Positions 25,531 through 33,979 of a stretch of 64,000 nucleotides of DNA are shown here, one piece after another; position 1 is the first letter of the stretch, and every line of letters begins with the position of its first letter. Below the pieces are notes generated by a model. It was not told the origin of the DNA. It did not search any database and saw nothing but the letters and a program-made list of their open reading frames with translations. The translations under genes were made by a program, and so were the position numbers. The DNA is from Peribacillus sp. FSL H8-0477 (GTDB taxonomy: Bacteria; Bacillota; Bacilli; Bacillales; DSM-1321): the NCBI RefSeq assembly GCF_038002765.1, contig NZ_JBBODE010000002.1, forward strand, positions 1,178,001-1,242,000, in the 5' to 3' direction.

Positions 25531-25570
25531 AAAAACGCAGTTTGACTTCCTTTGTCGACTGCGTTTTTTT
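25531..25570 (+). terminator. Rho-independent terminator
   Basis: AAAACGCAGT / ACTGCGTTTT stem (25532-25541, 25558-25567) followed by T residues. Confidence 0.8.
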
Positions 25571-26087
25571 ACTATAGATGACTGTTTAGTATGCTGCGAT
25601 AATGCAAAAATACGATTTCGAGATCATTCATTTTCTGCAAAATGGGTCTTTAGTGTGTGGATTACTCGAGCAAAAAATGGCTTATTTGAATACGAGAAGA
25701 AAGGATTAAATAATGTTTAAAGATTGATATAACAGTAGATAAACCAATTAACTAACTAAAAAGTTATAATATGGAAATTAATTATTTTTTAAATTTCTAA
25801 AAAATGTTACATTAAGATATTTTATTTATAGGATATTTATGGTATTGTAAGTAAATAAGACATAATATTTTGAAAATTGTTTCAAGTGTAAAGCAATTAA
25901 TATTATATTACGAAAATTAATAAGTAGTTCATTACAAATATTACATAAATATTAATGAAAACGAATTAATTGAAATTTTTTTTACAAAACTATTGAAAAC
26001 TTCTCAGAAATTGTATAAACTCAAACTTAATTATCAGAAAATTTTTATTTTATCGAAAAAGTAGTTATAAAGTTAGGGGGAACTTCG
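25571..26087. other. AT-rich intergenic region before the peptide transporter operon
   Basis: About 500 bp with no supported gene. A ~45-codon open frame ending at 25718 (AKWVFSVWITRAKNGLFEYE) has no start and could be a relic. Near the 3' end TTGAAA (25993-25998) and TATAAA lie 15 bases apart and may be a weak promoter for the operon. Confidence 0.4.
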
Positions 26088-27107
26088 ATGGAGAAACCAA
26101 TATTACAAATAGAGAACCTAACCACTTCATTTAGAATAAAGGACGACTATCATGCAGCTGTTGATAATGTTTCATTCACAGTTAATGAAAATGAAATTGT
26201 TGCTGTTGTTGGGGAATCTGGTTGTGGAAAAAGTGCATTGGCTTTGTCCATTATGCAATTACATAGTAAGGATCGAACCAAGCTGGAAGGAGCGATAAAT
26301 TTTAAAGGGAAAAATCTATTACCTTTAAATGAAGCTCAATTAAACAAGGTTCGCGGCAAGGAAATGGGAATGATTTTCCAAGAACCCTTAACAGCACTAA
26401 ATCCGTTGATGGTGGTAGGGAAACAAATCGAAGAAAATTTAGATTATCATACAAAGCTCTCCAAAGAACAGAAGAAAACTAGGACGTTGGAATTGTTGAC
26501 ACAGGTTGGAATTCCTTATCCTGAGCTGACATATAAACAGTACCCGCATGAACTGTCTGGCGGAATGAGGCAAAGGGTAATGATTTCTATCGCCATTGCT
26601 TGTAACCCAGACTTAATTATAGCTGATGAACCTACGACTGCACTGGATGTCACCATACAGGCTCAGATTCTCGATTTGTTAAAGTCGATTCAACAAAAGA
26701 CACAGATGGGAATTATCTTGATTACCCATGATTTAAGTGTTGTAGCTGAAGTAGCTGATAAAATTGTGGTTATGTATGCGGGGCAAGTAGTTGAAACAGG
26801 TACGGTTAGAGAAATATTAAAAAATCCGCTGCATCCATATACAAAGTCATTGCTTCATTCTATCCCATCGGCGTTAACAGATAAAAGCCGTTTGCATGTA
26901 ATTGAAGGAATTGTCCCTTCCATTGCAAAGATGGATAGAGTTGGCTGCCGCTTTAAGGATCGGATAGCTTGGATTCCAGAAGAAGCACATGAACATTCCC
27001 CTGAGCTTCACGAAGTTGAAACAGGTCATTGGGTTCGCTGCACCTGCTACCAACACTTTCACTTCCAGGATGAAAAAGGAGAAATGATAACTCATGACAT
27101 TACTTAA
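26088..27107 (+). CDS. Peptide ABC transporter ATP-binding protein (OppD/AppD-like)
   Basis: The 339-residue ATPase has Walker [11 protein letters not shown]-loop [12 protein letters not shown], signature LSGGMRQRV, Walker [13 protein letters not shown] and the switch in LITHDLSV, all typical of OppD/DppD. The C-terminal extension normally carries a four-cysteine iron-sulfur motif. Here GCRFKD and RCTCY remain, but the middle RCP...C part reads DRIAWIPEE, so the cluster is probably incomplete. It is the first gene of a five-gene operon in the order D-F-B-C-A and overlaps the next gene by 14 bases. AGGGGG precedes the ATG. Confidence 0.9.
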   Translation: MEKPILQIENLTTSFRIKDDYHAAVDNVSFTVNENEIVAVVGESGCGKSALALSIMQLHSKDRTKLEGAINFKGKNLLPLNEAQLNKVRGKEMGMIFQEPLTALNPLMVVGKQIEENLDYHTKLSKEQKKTRTLELLTQVGIPYPELTYKQYPHELSGGMRQRVMISIAIACNPDLIIADEPTTALDVTIQAQILDLLKSIQQKTQMGIILITHDLSVVAEVADKIVVMYAGQVVETGTVREILKNPLHPYTKSLLHSIPSALTDKSRLHVIEGIVPSIAKMDRVGCRFKDRIAWIPEEAHEHSPELHEVETGHWVRCTCYQHFHFQDEKGEMITHDIT

Positions 27108-28020
27108 GGTTGAAGATTTAAAAGTTCATTTTCCAATCAGGGGCGGTTTTTTTAGAACGGTGGTCGATCATGTTCGAGCAGTAGATGGCGTATCTTTTGA
27201 GCTGGAAGAAGGCGAAACCTACGGACTGGTCGGTGAATCAGGCAGCGGGAAATCAACAACTGGAAAAGCCATTGTGAAATTAAACAAGGTTACTTCAGGG
27301 AAAATCCTTTTTGAAGGACAGGATATTGCTAACTATAGCAGCAGACAAATTAAGCCTTATAGAAGAGATATTCAGATGATTTTTCAAGATCCATATTCAT
27401 CACTAAATCCGAAAAAGAGAGTGCTTGATATTATTGCCGAACCGTTGAGGAATTTTGAAAGGCATTCACCAGGTGAAGAAAAGAAAATTATACAAGATTA
27501 TCTTGATAAGGTAGGACTTAGTCCAGATTCCATTTATAAGTACCCGCATGAGTTTTCAGGTGGGCAGCGACAAAGAATTGGAATTGCCCGATCGTTGACA
27601 TTGAAACCTAAATTAATTATTGCCGATGAACCAGTTTCTGCCCTTGATGTATCTGTTCAAGCGCAGGTCTTGAATTTCCTCCAAGATCTCCAAGAGGAAT
27701 TCAAATTAACTTATTTGTTTGTTGGACATGACCTAGGAGTAATTCGCCATATGTGTGACAGGATGGGAGTTATGTATCGCGGTCGTTTAGTGGAAGAGGG
27801 GACAAGTCAGGAAATATATAATAACCCTCAGCATATCTACACGAAACGGTTAATTGCTGCTATTCCAGATCTTGAACCGAGTGTTCGAGAGGAAAAGGCA
27901 ATAGCGAGACAAAAGGTTTCCGAAGAATATGAACAGTCTTATTCAAAGTATTTTGATGAAAAGGGCCGGGCTTATGATTTAAAACCAATCTCCACAACAC
28001 ATAGAGTCGCATTACCATAG
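27094..28020 (+). CDS. Peptide ABC transporter ATP-binding protein (OppF/AppF-like)
   Basis: The 308-residue second ATPase of the heterodimeric importer has Walker A GESGSGKST, MIFQDPYSSLNP, signature FSGGQRQRI and Walker B LIIADEPVSALD. The N-terminal VHFPIRGGFFRTVVDHVRAVDG is typical of OppF/DppF. The C-terminus ends in a Tyr/Lys-rich tail without the usual cysteine motif, as is common for the F subunit of Bacillus App systems. The ATG lies inside the end of the preceding gene, so translation is coupled. Confidence 0.9.
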   Translation: MTLLKVEDLKVHFPIRGGFFRTVVDHVRAVDGVSFELEEGETYGLVGESGSGKSTTGKAIVKLNKVTSGKILFEGQDIANYSSRQIKPYRRDIQMIFQDPYSSLNPKKRVLDIIAEPLRNFERHSPGEEKKIIQDYLDKVGLSPDSIYKYPHEFSGGQRQRIGIARSLTLKPKLIIADEPVSALDVSVQAQVLNFLQDLQEEFKLTYLFVGHDLGVIRHMCDRMGVMYRGRLVEEGTSQEIYNNPQHIYTKRLIAAIPDLEPSVREEKAIARQKVSEEYEQSYSKYFDEKGRAYDLKPISTTHRVALP

Positions 28021-28032
28021 GAGGAGAAAAAA

Positions 28033-28998
28033 ATGTGGAAATTTATTCTTAGACGGGTTTTACTGATGATTCCCCAGCTTTTTATCTTAAGTATTATTGT
28101 GTTCGCCATGGCGAAGGCTATGCCGGGGGATGCGCTTTCCGGTAAAGTAATGGATCCGGGCATTAGTCCAGAGCGAATCGAAGAACTTAGGGAACAAATG
28201 GGTCTAAATGATCCAATGCACACACAATATATCAGATGGGTATCAAATGTCGCACAAGGTGATTTTGGACAATCCTACACTCATAAAACGAAGGTAATGA
28301 ATGTTATAGAAGACCGCGTTTGGCAAACCGTGTATTTGTCTCTATTTACAGTAATTATCATTTATGCCCTGGCAATTCCTTTAGGGATACTAAGCGGACG
28401 ATATAACGACTCATGGATTGATAAAGCAATTACTGGCTATACATATGTTGGTTTTGCAACGCCAACCTTTATCTTTGGGTTAATCGTACTATTCTTGTTT
28501 GGTTTTACTTTTGATTTATTCCCAACTGGGGGAACAGTTAGTTCAAAAGTAGATGAGGGAACTTTTGCTTATTTCTTAAGTAAGCTGAACCATATGGTAC
28601 TTCCAGCATTCAGTGCAGCCCTTATTTCTACGGTAGGTGTTGTTCAATACTTACGCTCCGAGGTTGTCGATAATAAATTAAAAGATTATGTTCGTACGGC
28701 TAGATCGAAAGGAATTCCCGAATCGAAAGTTTATTCACGGCATATTCTAAGAAATTCTTTCTTACCTATAGCTGCATTTTTAGGCTATGAAATTACCGGG
28801 TTAATTGGTGGTTCGATCATCATTGAAACAATATTCAGCTATCCAGGGATAGGGCAGCTTTTTGTAACATCGATCAGTCTGCGGGATTTCAGCGTCGTTA
28901 CGGCACTCGTCATGTTGACAGGTTTTGCCACATTGCTCGGCACTCTTCTTTCAGACATCATATTAAGTGCGGTTGATCCGCGCATACGGATTGAATAG
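28033..28998 (+). CDS. Peptide ABC transporter permease (OppB/AppB-like)
   Basis: This 321-residue membrane protein has six helices. The first is in WKFILRRVLLMIPQLFILSIIVF, and an extracytoplasmic loop with the PGDALSGKVMDPGISPERIE pattern follows. The EAA-type coupling loop is DYVRTARSKGIPESKVYSRH before ILRNSFLP. GIGQLFVTSI near the end is typical of the OppB branch. It forms the translocation pore with the next gene's product. AGGAGG lies 7 bases before the ATG. Confidence 0.92.
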   Translation: MWKFILRRVLLMIPQLFILSIIVFAMAKAMPGDALSGKVMDPGISPERIEELREQMGLNDPMHTQYIRWVSNVAQGDFGQSYTHKTKVMNVIEDRVWQTVYLSLFTVIIIYALAIPLGILSGRYNDSWIDKAITGYTYVGFATPTFIFGLIVLFLFGFTFDLFPTGGTVSSKVDEGTFAYFLSKLNHMVLPAFSAALISTVGVVQYLRSEVVDNKLKDYVRTARSKGIPESKVYSRHILRNSFLPIAAFLGYEITGLIGGSIIIETIFSYPGIGQLFVTSISLRDFSVVTALVMLTGFATLLGTLLSDIILSAVDPRIRIE

Positions 28999-29015
28999 AA
29001 AGAGGGTGGACTAAA

Positions 29016-29921
29016 ATGGGAATGAATGTAGAAACGGTAACATCAGCTCCACCAAAGGAAGTTAGTCCTTCCGGGATGAAAGTCATTTGGCGGGAGATAA
29101 GAAAAGATCGAATGGCCATGATTTCACTAGTGATTTTAGGCATCGTACTAATTGCTGTTTATTCCGCTGCACTGTTCATAGATGAAGATGCAGCTGCGCG
29201 GGTTGACGTATTTGCGATTTATATGGATCCATCAAGTGCTTATTGGTTAGGAACAGATTATGGCGGACGTGATGTTTTTCAACAATTAATTATCGGTACA
29301 CGTAACTCATTTTCTATAAGCTTGGGTATAACCGTACTGACCGCACTGATTGGGCTAAGTGCGGGGTTAATCGCTGGATACTTTGGCGGTTGGACAGATA
29401 ACATAATCATGCGTGTTATCGATTTTGTTATTACACTGCCTCAAATGATGTTTATTATCGTTCTTGTAACGATTATTCCTAAATTTAATGTGACTACGTT
29501 CATCTTAATAATGACGCTCTTTTTATGGACAGGAAAGGCAAGACTGATTCGCTCGAAGGTATTATCTGAACGCGAATTGGATTATGTTCATGCATCACAG
29601 ACACTAGGTACACCGCATTGGAAGATTATTTTGTATCATATCCTTCCGAATGTCAGCTCGTTAATCATCGTGAATTTTACGTTGAATCTAGCAGGAAATA
29701 TCGGTTTGGAAACAGCTTTAACGTTCCTTGGGTTTGGACTTCCTGAAAGTACACCAAGTCTTGGGACTTTGATAGCTTATGCAACAAATCCTGAAGTATT
29801 AGAATACAGATGGTGGATCTGGTTACCCGCGTCAGTCATGATTTTAGTGCTGATGCTGAGTATAAATTTTATAGGGCAAGCCTTGAAACGTGCAGGAGAT
29901 GCAAGACAAAGAAGAGGATAA
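29016..29921 (+). CDS. Peptide ABC transporter permease (OppC/AppC-like)
   Basis: The 301-residue OppC-type permease has an N-terminal cytoplasmic segment, first helix MISLVILGIVLIAVYSAAL, and the characteristic LGTDYGGRDVFQQLIIGTRNS. The coupling loop is DYVHASQTLGTPHWKIILYH. LTFLGFGLPESTPSLGTLI is near the end. It pairs with the OppB-like permease, and a short gap to both neighbours indicates one transcript. Confidence 0.92.
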   Translation: MGMNVETVTSAPPKEVSPSGMKVIWREIRKDRMAMISLVILGIVLIAVYSAALFIDEDAAARVDVFAIYMDPSSAYWLGTDYGGRDVFQQLIIGTRNSFSISLGITVLTALIGLSAGLIAGYFGGWTDNIIMRVIDFVITLPQMMFIIVLVTIIPKFNVTTFILIMTLFLWTGKARLIRSKVLSERELDYVHASQTLGTPHWKIILYHILPNVSSLIIVNFTLNLAGNIGLETALTFLGFGLPESTPSLGTLIAYATNPEVLEYRWWIWLPASVMILVLMLSINFIGQALKRAGDARQRRG

Positions 29922-29942
29922 AAAAAAGGGAGAGTGGATTTT

Positions 29943-31724
29943 GTGAAATTGAAGGGATATAGTAAAGTATTGAGCGTAATGGCAGTTTCAGCTTTATTGC
30001 TTGCAGCATGTAATGATGATAGTGAAAAAGCAGGTACAAAATCACCAGCCAAAGAAAAACCGACCAAAGAAGTGAAACAAGAGGATGCCACAGCATTCCC
30101 GCGTGCGACTACTAATGATAAAGAAGCACTTGAAGACGGTCACGTTAACTATGGTTTAGTATCAGATACCCCGTTCGAAGGAATCTTAAACTATAGCTTC
30201 TATGAAGGCGCACCAGATGAAGAAGTAATCCGTCTTTTCGATGAGGGCTTGTTGTCGGCAGATGAAGATTATGTCTATGATCAAAACGGCGCAGCTACAT
30301 ATGAGCTTTCAGAAGATAAAAAAACGATTACATTAAAGATTCAAGATCAAGTAAAATGGCATGATGGTTTGCCGGTAACAGCTGCAGATCTTGAATATGC
30401 CTACCTAGTAATCGGAAATAAAGATTACACGGGTGTCCGTTATGACACGCAAATGGCCATGATTGAAGGCATGGAAGAGTACCATGCTGGAAAAGCAGAC
30501 ACTATTTCTGGTATTAAAGCAGACGGTAACGAAATTTCCATTACATTTAAAGAAGCGAACCCTTCTGTATTAACGGGTCTTTGGACTTATCCGCTTCATA
30601 AAGAATACCTAAAAGATGTGAAGATTAAAGACCTGGTTGAGTCTGATAAGATTCGTAAAGAGCCAATTGGTTTCGGACCGTTCAAAGTCAAAAAAATCGT
30701 TCAAGGTGAAGCGGTTGAGTACGAACGATTTGATGATTATTGGGCTGGTAAACCAAAAGCAGCATCATTTACCCTTAAAGTGGTGAATAACTCTATTGCG
30801 GTTAAGTCTCTGCAAAATGGTGATTTAGATATCGCTACAGTTAATGCTGATCAAATGGATTCTGCGAAAGCACTTAAAAACATAGATGTTTTAGGGAATC
30901 TTGAGCTTGCATACACATATATCGGCTTTAAATTAGGCCGCTATGACGCAGAAAAAGAAGTAAGTGTAATGGATCGTCCGAAAATGCAAAACAAAGAGCT
31001 TCGTAAAGCGATGGCGTATGCAATTGATAATAACATTGTAGCTGAAAAGTTCTATAAAGGCTTACGTTTTGCTGCGACAAGCGTTATTCCAACCGCATTC
31101 CCTAAGTATCATAACACAGAGATGGAAGGCTACAAGTTTGACCCAGAAAAAGCAAAATCATTACTTGATGAAGCTAAATATGTAGATAAAGACGGCGATG
31201 GTCTTCGTGAAGATCCTAATGGTGAGAAATTTACAATTAACTTCGCCTCTATGACTGGAACAGATATAGCGGAACCCCTTTCTATGTTGTACATTCAGCA
31301 ATGGAAAGATGTTGGCTTAGACGTTCAATTAGTTGATGGCAAGTTGGCAGAGTTCAATTCGTTCTATGAAATGCTGCAAACTGACAGCGAAAAAGTTGAT
31401 ATTTATCAAGCAGCATGGGGGACTGGTTCAGATCCCGATCCATCCGGTATTTGGGCTAAAGGAGCAAGCTATAACTATACTCGTTGGGTAAATGATAAAA
31501 ATGACGAGTTATTGAAACAAGGTATCTCAGAGAAAGCCTTTGACGAAGCCTACCGTAAAGATATCTATAACCAATGGCAAGAGCTTATTCATGAGGAAGT
31601 ACCTGTCATTCCGACATTATTCCGTTATGAATTTGCAGCAGCTAATAAACGTGTAACTGGCTTTGATTTGAAGTTATTAGAATGGGACAAAGTAGGAGTT
31701 ACAGAAGCAGACCCTGTAAAATAA
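29943..31724 (+). CDS. Peptide-binding lipoprotein (OppA/AppA-like)
   Basis: This extracellular solute-binding protein (family 5) has 593 residues. The lipobox LLAAC ends a short signal peptide, so the protein is tethered by a lipid at Cys25. A Lys/Thr-rich linker follows. Family blocks include DEGLLSADEDYVYDQNG, VKWHDGLPVTAADLEYAY, IGFGPFKVKK and AYAIDNNIVAEKFYKG near residue 360. I use the GTG at 29943 with AAGGGAGAG 8 bases upstream. It closes the operon and is followed by a strong terminator. Peptide length preference cannot be read from sequence. Confidence 0.92.
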   Translation: MKLKGYSKVLSVMAVSALLLAACNDDSEKAGTKSPAKEKPTKEVKQEDATAFPRATTNDKEALEDGHVNYGLVSDTPFEGILNYSFYEGAPDEEVIRLFDEGLLSADEDYVYDQNGAATYELSEDKKTITLKIQDQVKWHDGLPVTAADLEYAYLVIGNKDYTGVRYDTQMAMIEGMEEYHAGKADTISGIKADGNEISITFKEANPSVLTGLWTYPLHKEYLKDVKIKDLVESDKIRKEPIGFGPFKVKKIVQGEAVEYERFDDYWAGKPKAASFTLKVVNNSIAVKSLQNGDLDIATVNADQMDSAKALKNIDVLGNLELAYTYIGFKLGRYDAEKEVSVMDRPKMQNKELRKAMAYAIDNNIVAEKFYKGLRFAATSVIPTAFPKYHNTEMEGYKFDPEKAKSLLDEAKYVDKDGDGLREDPNGEKFTINFASMTGTDIAEPLSMLYIQQWKDVGLDVQLVDGKLAEFNSFYEMLQTDSEKVDIYQAAWGTGSDPDPSGIWAKGASYNYTRWVNDKNDELLKQGISEKAFDEAYRKDIYNQWQELIHEEVPVIPTLFRYEFAAANKRVTGFDLKLLEWDKVGVTEADPVK

Positions 31725-31732
31725 GTTATTCC

Positions 31733-31768
31733 TGCACAGGAATCCAAATAGGATTCCTGTGTTTTTCT
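31733..31768 (+). terminator. Rho-independent terminator of the peptide transporter operon
   Basis: CACAGGAATCC / GGATTCCTGTG stem with a 5-base loop followed by TTTTT. Confidence 0.9.
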
Positions 31769-31848
31769 GTTTATAAAGGCCTAACGTTTCAACTCCTGCC
31801 ATTCGGGTTATATACGTAATAGAATAAAATGGAAGGTGTTGGTTGAAA

Positions 31849-32022
31849 TTGAATAAACAAATAGAGGAAACACAGCACGAGCTTGAAATGATGTTCACAG
31901 GCGGGTTAGGGCGAACCCTTACAGCAGCGGAACAAGAAATTATATTGGATATTGTCGCTTATCCTGCAGAAAAACGAGTTGCTTTTTTAGAAATGATGAA
32001 GGAATTCATTAACCGAAATTAA
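31849..32022 (+). CDS. Small protein of 57 residues, unknown function
   Basis: This short gene uses a TTG start at 31849 (an alternative TTG lies at 31843) with GGAAGGTG upstream. The product NKQIEETQHELEMMFTGGLG...LTAAEQEIILDIVAYPAEKR ends KEFINRN. It is soluble, helical and rich in Glu, without Cys or a membrane segment. A small hairpin terminator follows at 32038. The codon pattern and ribosome site support a real gene; I do not know the family. Confidence 0.6.
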   Translation: MNKQIEETQHELEMMFTGGLGRTLTAAEQEIILDIVAYPAEKRVAFLEMMKEFINRN

Positions 32023-32035
32023 CAAGCGGAAATTA

Positions 32036-32060
32036 TTGAGCCTTTCGAGGCTTTTTTTTG
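32036..32060 (+). terminator. Rho-independent terminator
   Basis: GAGCCTTTCGAGGCTTTTTTTT: a short stable GCCT/AGGC stem with a TTCG tetraloop, then T residues. Confidence 0.75.
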
Positions 32061-32160
32061 AGTATTCAGATTAGAATTGAATGTAACTGATTCATCCCAT
32101 TTTCATCCATCCTTGTAAGCTGTATAATAAATAGGTACTTATGAAGAGGGAGATGACGGT

Positions 32161-33207
32161 GTGTCAGTAATTAATGAACAAGAGATTGTTACCTACATAA
32201 AAGAATTGGTTTCTATTCCAAGCCCATCAGGTTATACAGAAGATGTAATAGCTTTTGTCGCGAACATTTTGAAAAGTAAGAACGTACCATACCAGATTAC
32301 AAATAAAGGGGCACTATTAGCTACACTTCAAGGGGACAATCAGGATAAACACAGATTATTAACCGCACATGTAGATACGCTTGGTGCGATGGTGAAGGAA
32401 ATTAAACCGGATGGCAGGTTGAAGTTGACCATGATTGGCGGATTCCGATGGAATGCGGTAGAGGGAGAATATTGTAAGATTCATACTGCTGATGGAAAGG
32501 TATTTACGGGTACTATCCTCGTTAATCAAACATCCGTACATGTTTATAAACATGCTGGAGAAGCAAAACGGGACGATTCTACCATGGAGGTTCGTTTGGA
32601 CGAACCAGTGAGGATAAAGAAAGATACCGAAGACTTGGGTATATCTATTGGAGATTTTATTTCTTTTGATCCTCGAGTAGAGGAAACGGAAAGCGGATTT
32701 CTTAAATCAAGACATCTGGATGATAAAGCGAGCGTTGGGATTCTTTTGCATTTAATAGGACTGATTAAAGAAAAGAATCTTGTATTACCGTATACAACTC
32801 ATTTTTTGATATCGAATAACGAAGAAATAGGCTATGGAGGAAATTCGAATATACCAGTTGAAACGGTTGAATATTTAGCTGTTGATATGGGGGCCATAGG
32901 AGATGGGCAAGCAACAGATGAATACAGTGTATCCATTTGTGCAAAAGATTCATCTGGCCCTTATAATTATCGTTTGCGTCAGCATCTAGTGAAGCTGGCT
33001 AAGGATAATAACGTGGATTACCAAGTTGATATATATCCTTACTATGGCTCAGATGCTTCTGCTGCCATTCGGGCAGGTTATGATATTGTACATGGCTTAA
33101 TTGGTGCAGGTATCGATGCGTCACATGCATTAGAACGAACTCATATCTCTTCACTTCGCCATACAGCAGATTTACTGTATTATTATCTTCAATCGGATTT
33201 AGTTTAA
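32161..33207 (+). CDS. M42 family metallopeptidase (glutamyl aminopeptidase/YhfE-like)
   Basis: The 348-residue dinuclear metal aminopeptidase has LVSIPSPSGYTEDVI at the N-terminus, HVDTLGAMV with the first metal His/Asp, and RHLDDKASVGILL with the bridging Asp. NNEEIGYGG holds the catalytic Glu pair, and GIDASHALERTH has the last metal ligand. The family is also mis-annotated as endoglucanase M; it digests peptides, often as tetrahedral dodecamers. The start is a GTG at 32161 with GAGGGAGA upstream. It is functionally consistent with the upstream peptide uptake operon, though separately transcribed. Confidence 0.9.
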   Translation: MSVINEQEIVTYIKELVSIPSPSGYTEDVIAFVANILKSKNVPYQITNKGALLATLQGDNQDKHRLLTAHVDTLGAMVKEIKPDGRLKLTMIGGFRWNAVEGEYCKIHTADGKVFTGTILVNQTSVHVYKHAGEAKRDDSTMEVRLDEPVRIKKDTEDLGISIGDFISFDPRVEETESGFLKSRHLDDKASVGILLHLIGLIKEKNLVLPYTTHFLISNNEEIGYGGNSNIPVETVEYLAVDMGAIGDGQATDEYSVSICAKDSSGPYNYRLRQHLVKLAKDNNVDYQVDIYPYYGSDASAAIRAGYDIVHGLIGAGIDASHALERTHISSLRHTADLLYYYLQSDLV

Positions 33208-33211
33208 GAAG

Positions 33212-33246
33212 AAGGCCTGTCCAAAAAACTTGGACAGGCCTTTTTC
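33212..33246. terminator. Bidirectional Rho-independent terminator
   Basis: GGCCTGTCCA / TGGACAGGCC perfect stem (33214-33223, 33231-33240) followed by TTTTT. Confidence 0.9.
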
Positions 33247-33259
33247 AATGATATCAAAA

Positions 33260-33682
33260 TTAAAGAGTAAGTTCTTCAGGTGGTTCTCCATTATTGTTCA
33301 TCAGCCTTATCGTAGAAGGTTTAATCTGTAAAACGACAAACGTCGGATCTTCAGGTCCATCAAACCAGCTTTTTAGATGCTCATTCCAGACCTTTTTCTT
33401 TAATTCAGGCGAATCACTTACCTCAGATGTACCGCTGATCTCTACGTATGAATCGCCAAATCCTTCACCGTTATATCCTAATAAGATATGAACATTTCGA
33501 TTTTTTTCAATTTCATCTACTTTTTCCGTCTCTGCACTTGTAGCGGTATACAATGTTAATTCGTCATTAAAGAAAGTCATATAGCGTGAGTATGGTTTAT
33601 CATTCTCGACTGTAGAAAGGACGCCAACAAAATCTTCTTTTAATACCTTGAGTATTTTATCTTTTACTTGAGATTGTTCCAT
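33260..33682 (-). CDS. ydaG: General stress protein 26 / pyridoxamine oxidase-like flavin-binding protein (YdaG-like)
   Basis: The 140-residue split-barrel protein of the PNPOx-like fold equals YdaG in length. The beta-strand pattern includes VGVLSTVENDKPYSRYMTFF, ELTLYTATSAETEKVDEIEK and VEISGTSEVSD. Members bind FMN or F420-like flavins; the physiological reaction of YdaG is not known, and in B. subtilis it belongs to the SigB stress regulon. The ATG at 33682 has GGGAG 8 bases upstream. A possible SigB promoter lies upstream. Confidence 0.85.
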   Translation of the reverse strand: MEQSQVKDKILKVLKEDFVGVLSTVENDKPYSRYMTFFNDELTLYTATSAETEKVDEIEKNRNVHILLGYNGEGFGDSYVEISGTSEVSDSPELKKKVWNEHLKSWFDGPEDPTFVVLQIKPSTIRLMNNNGEPPEELTL

Positions 33683-33715
33683 AACAGCCACTCCCTTATT
33701 TTGTAATACTGTTAC

Positions 33716-33742
33716 TTTTCCTCAATATCTCTAAACCTAAAC
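33716..33742 (-). promoter_or_regulatory. Possible SigB-type promoter of the ydaG-like gene
   Basis: On the minus strand GTTTAG (33737-33742) is followed after 15 bases by GGAAAA (33716-33721), close to the SigB pattern GTTTAA-N12-15-GGGWAW. Confidence 0.4.
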
Positions 33743-33979
33743 AAATAAATGTGCTGGTTAAGAAACTTGTCTTATTTTTGGTATTAAAACTCTGTATTTT
33801 AAGGGGAAATTGTAAGTTATTGAGAGGTATTGTCTAATGAGTTTTAGTGATGGAAGGAAGTGGTAAACTGGATATACTATTACTCCGAATATGCATCCTC
33901 ATATCAGAATATAATCGGATTAGTGTATGGGTTAGTCAATAAGCCCTCATAAAATTGAAACGTAAAAGGAGATAAAGTG

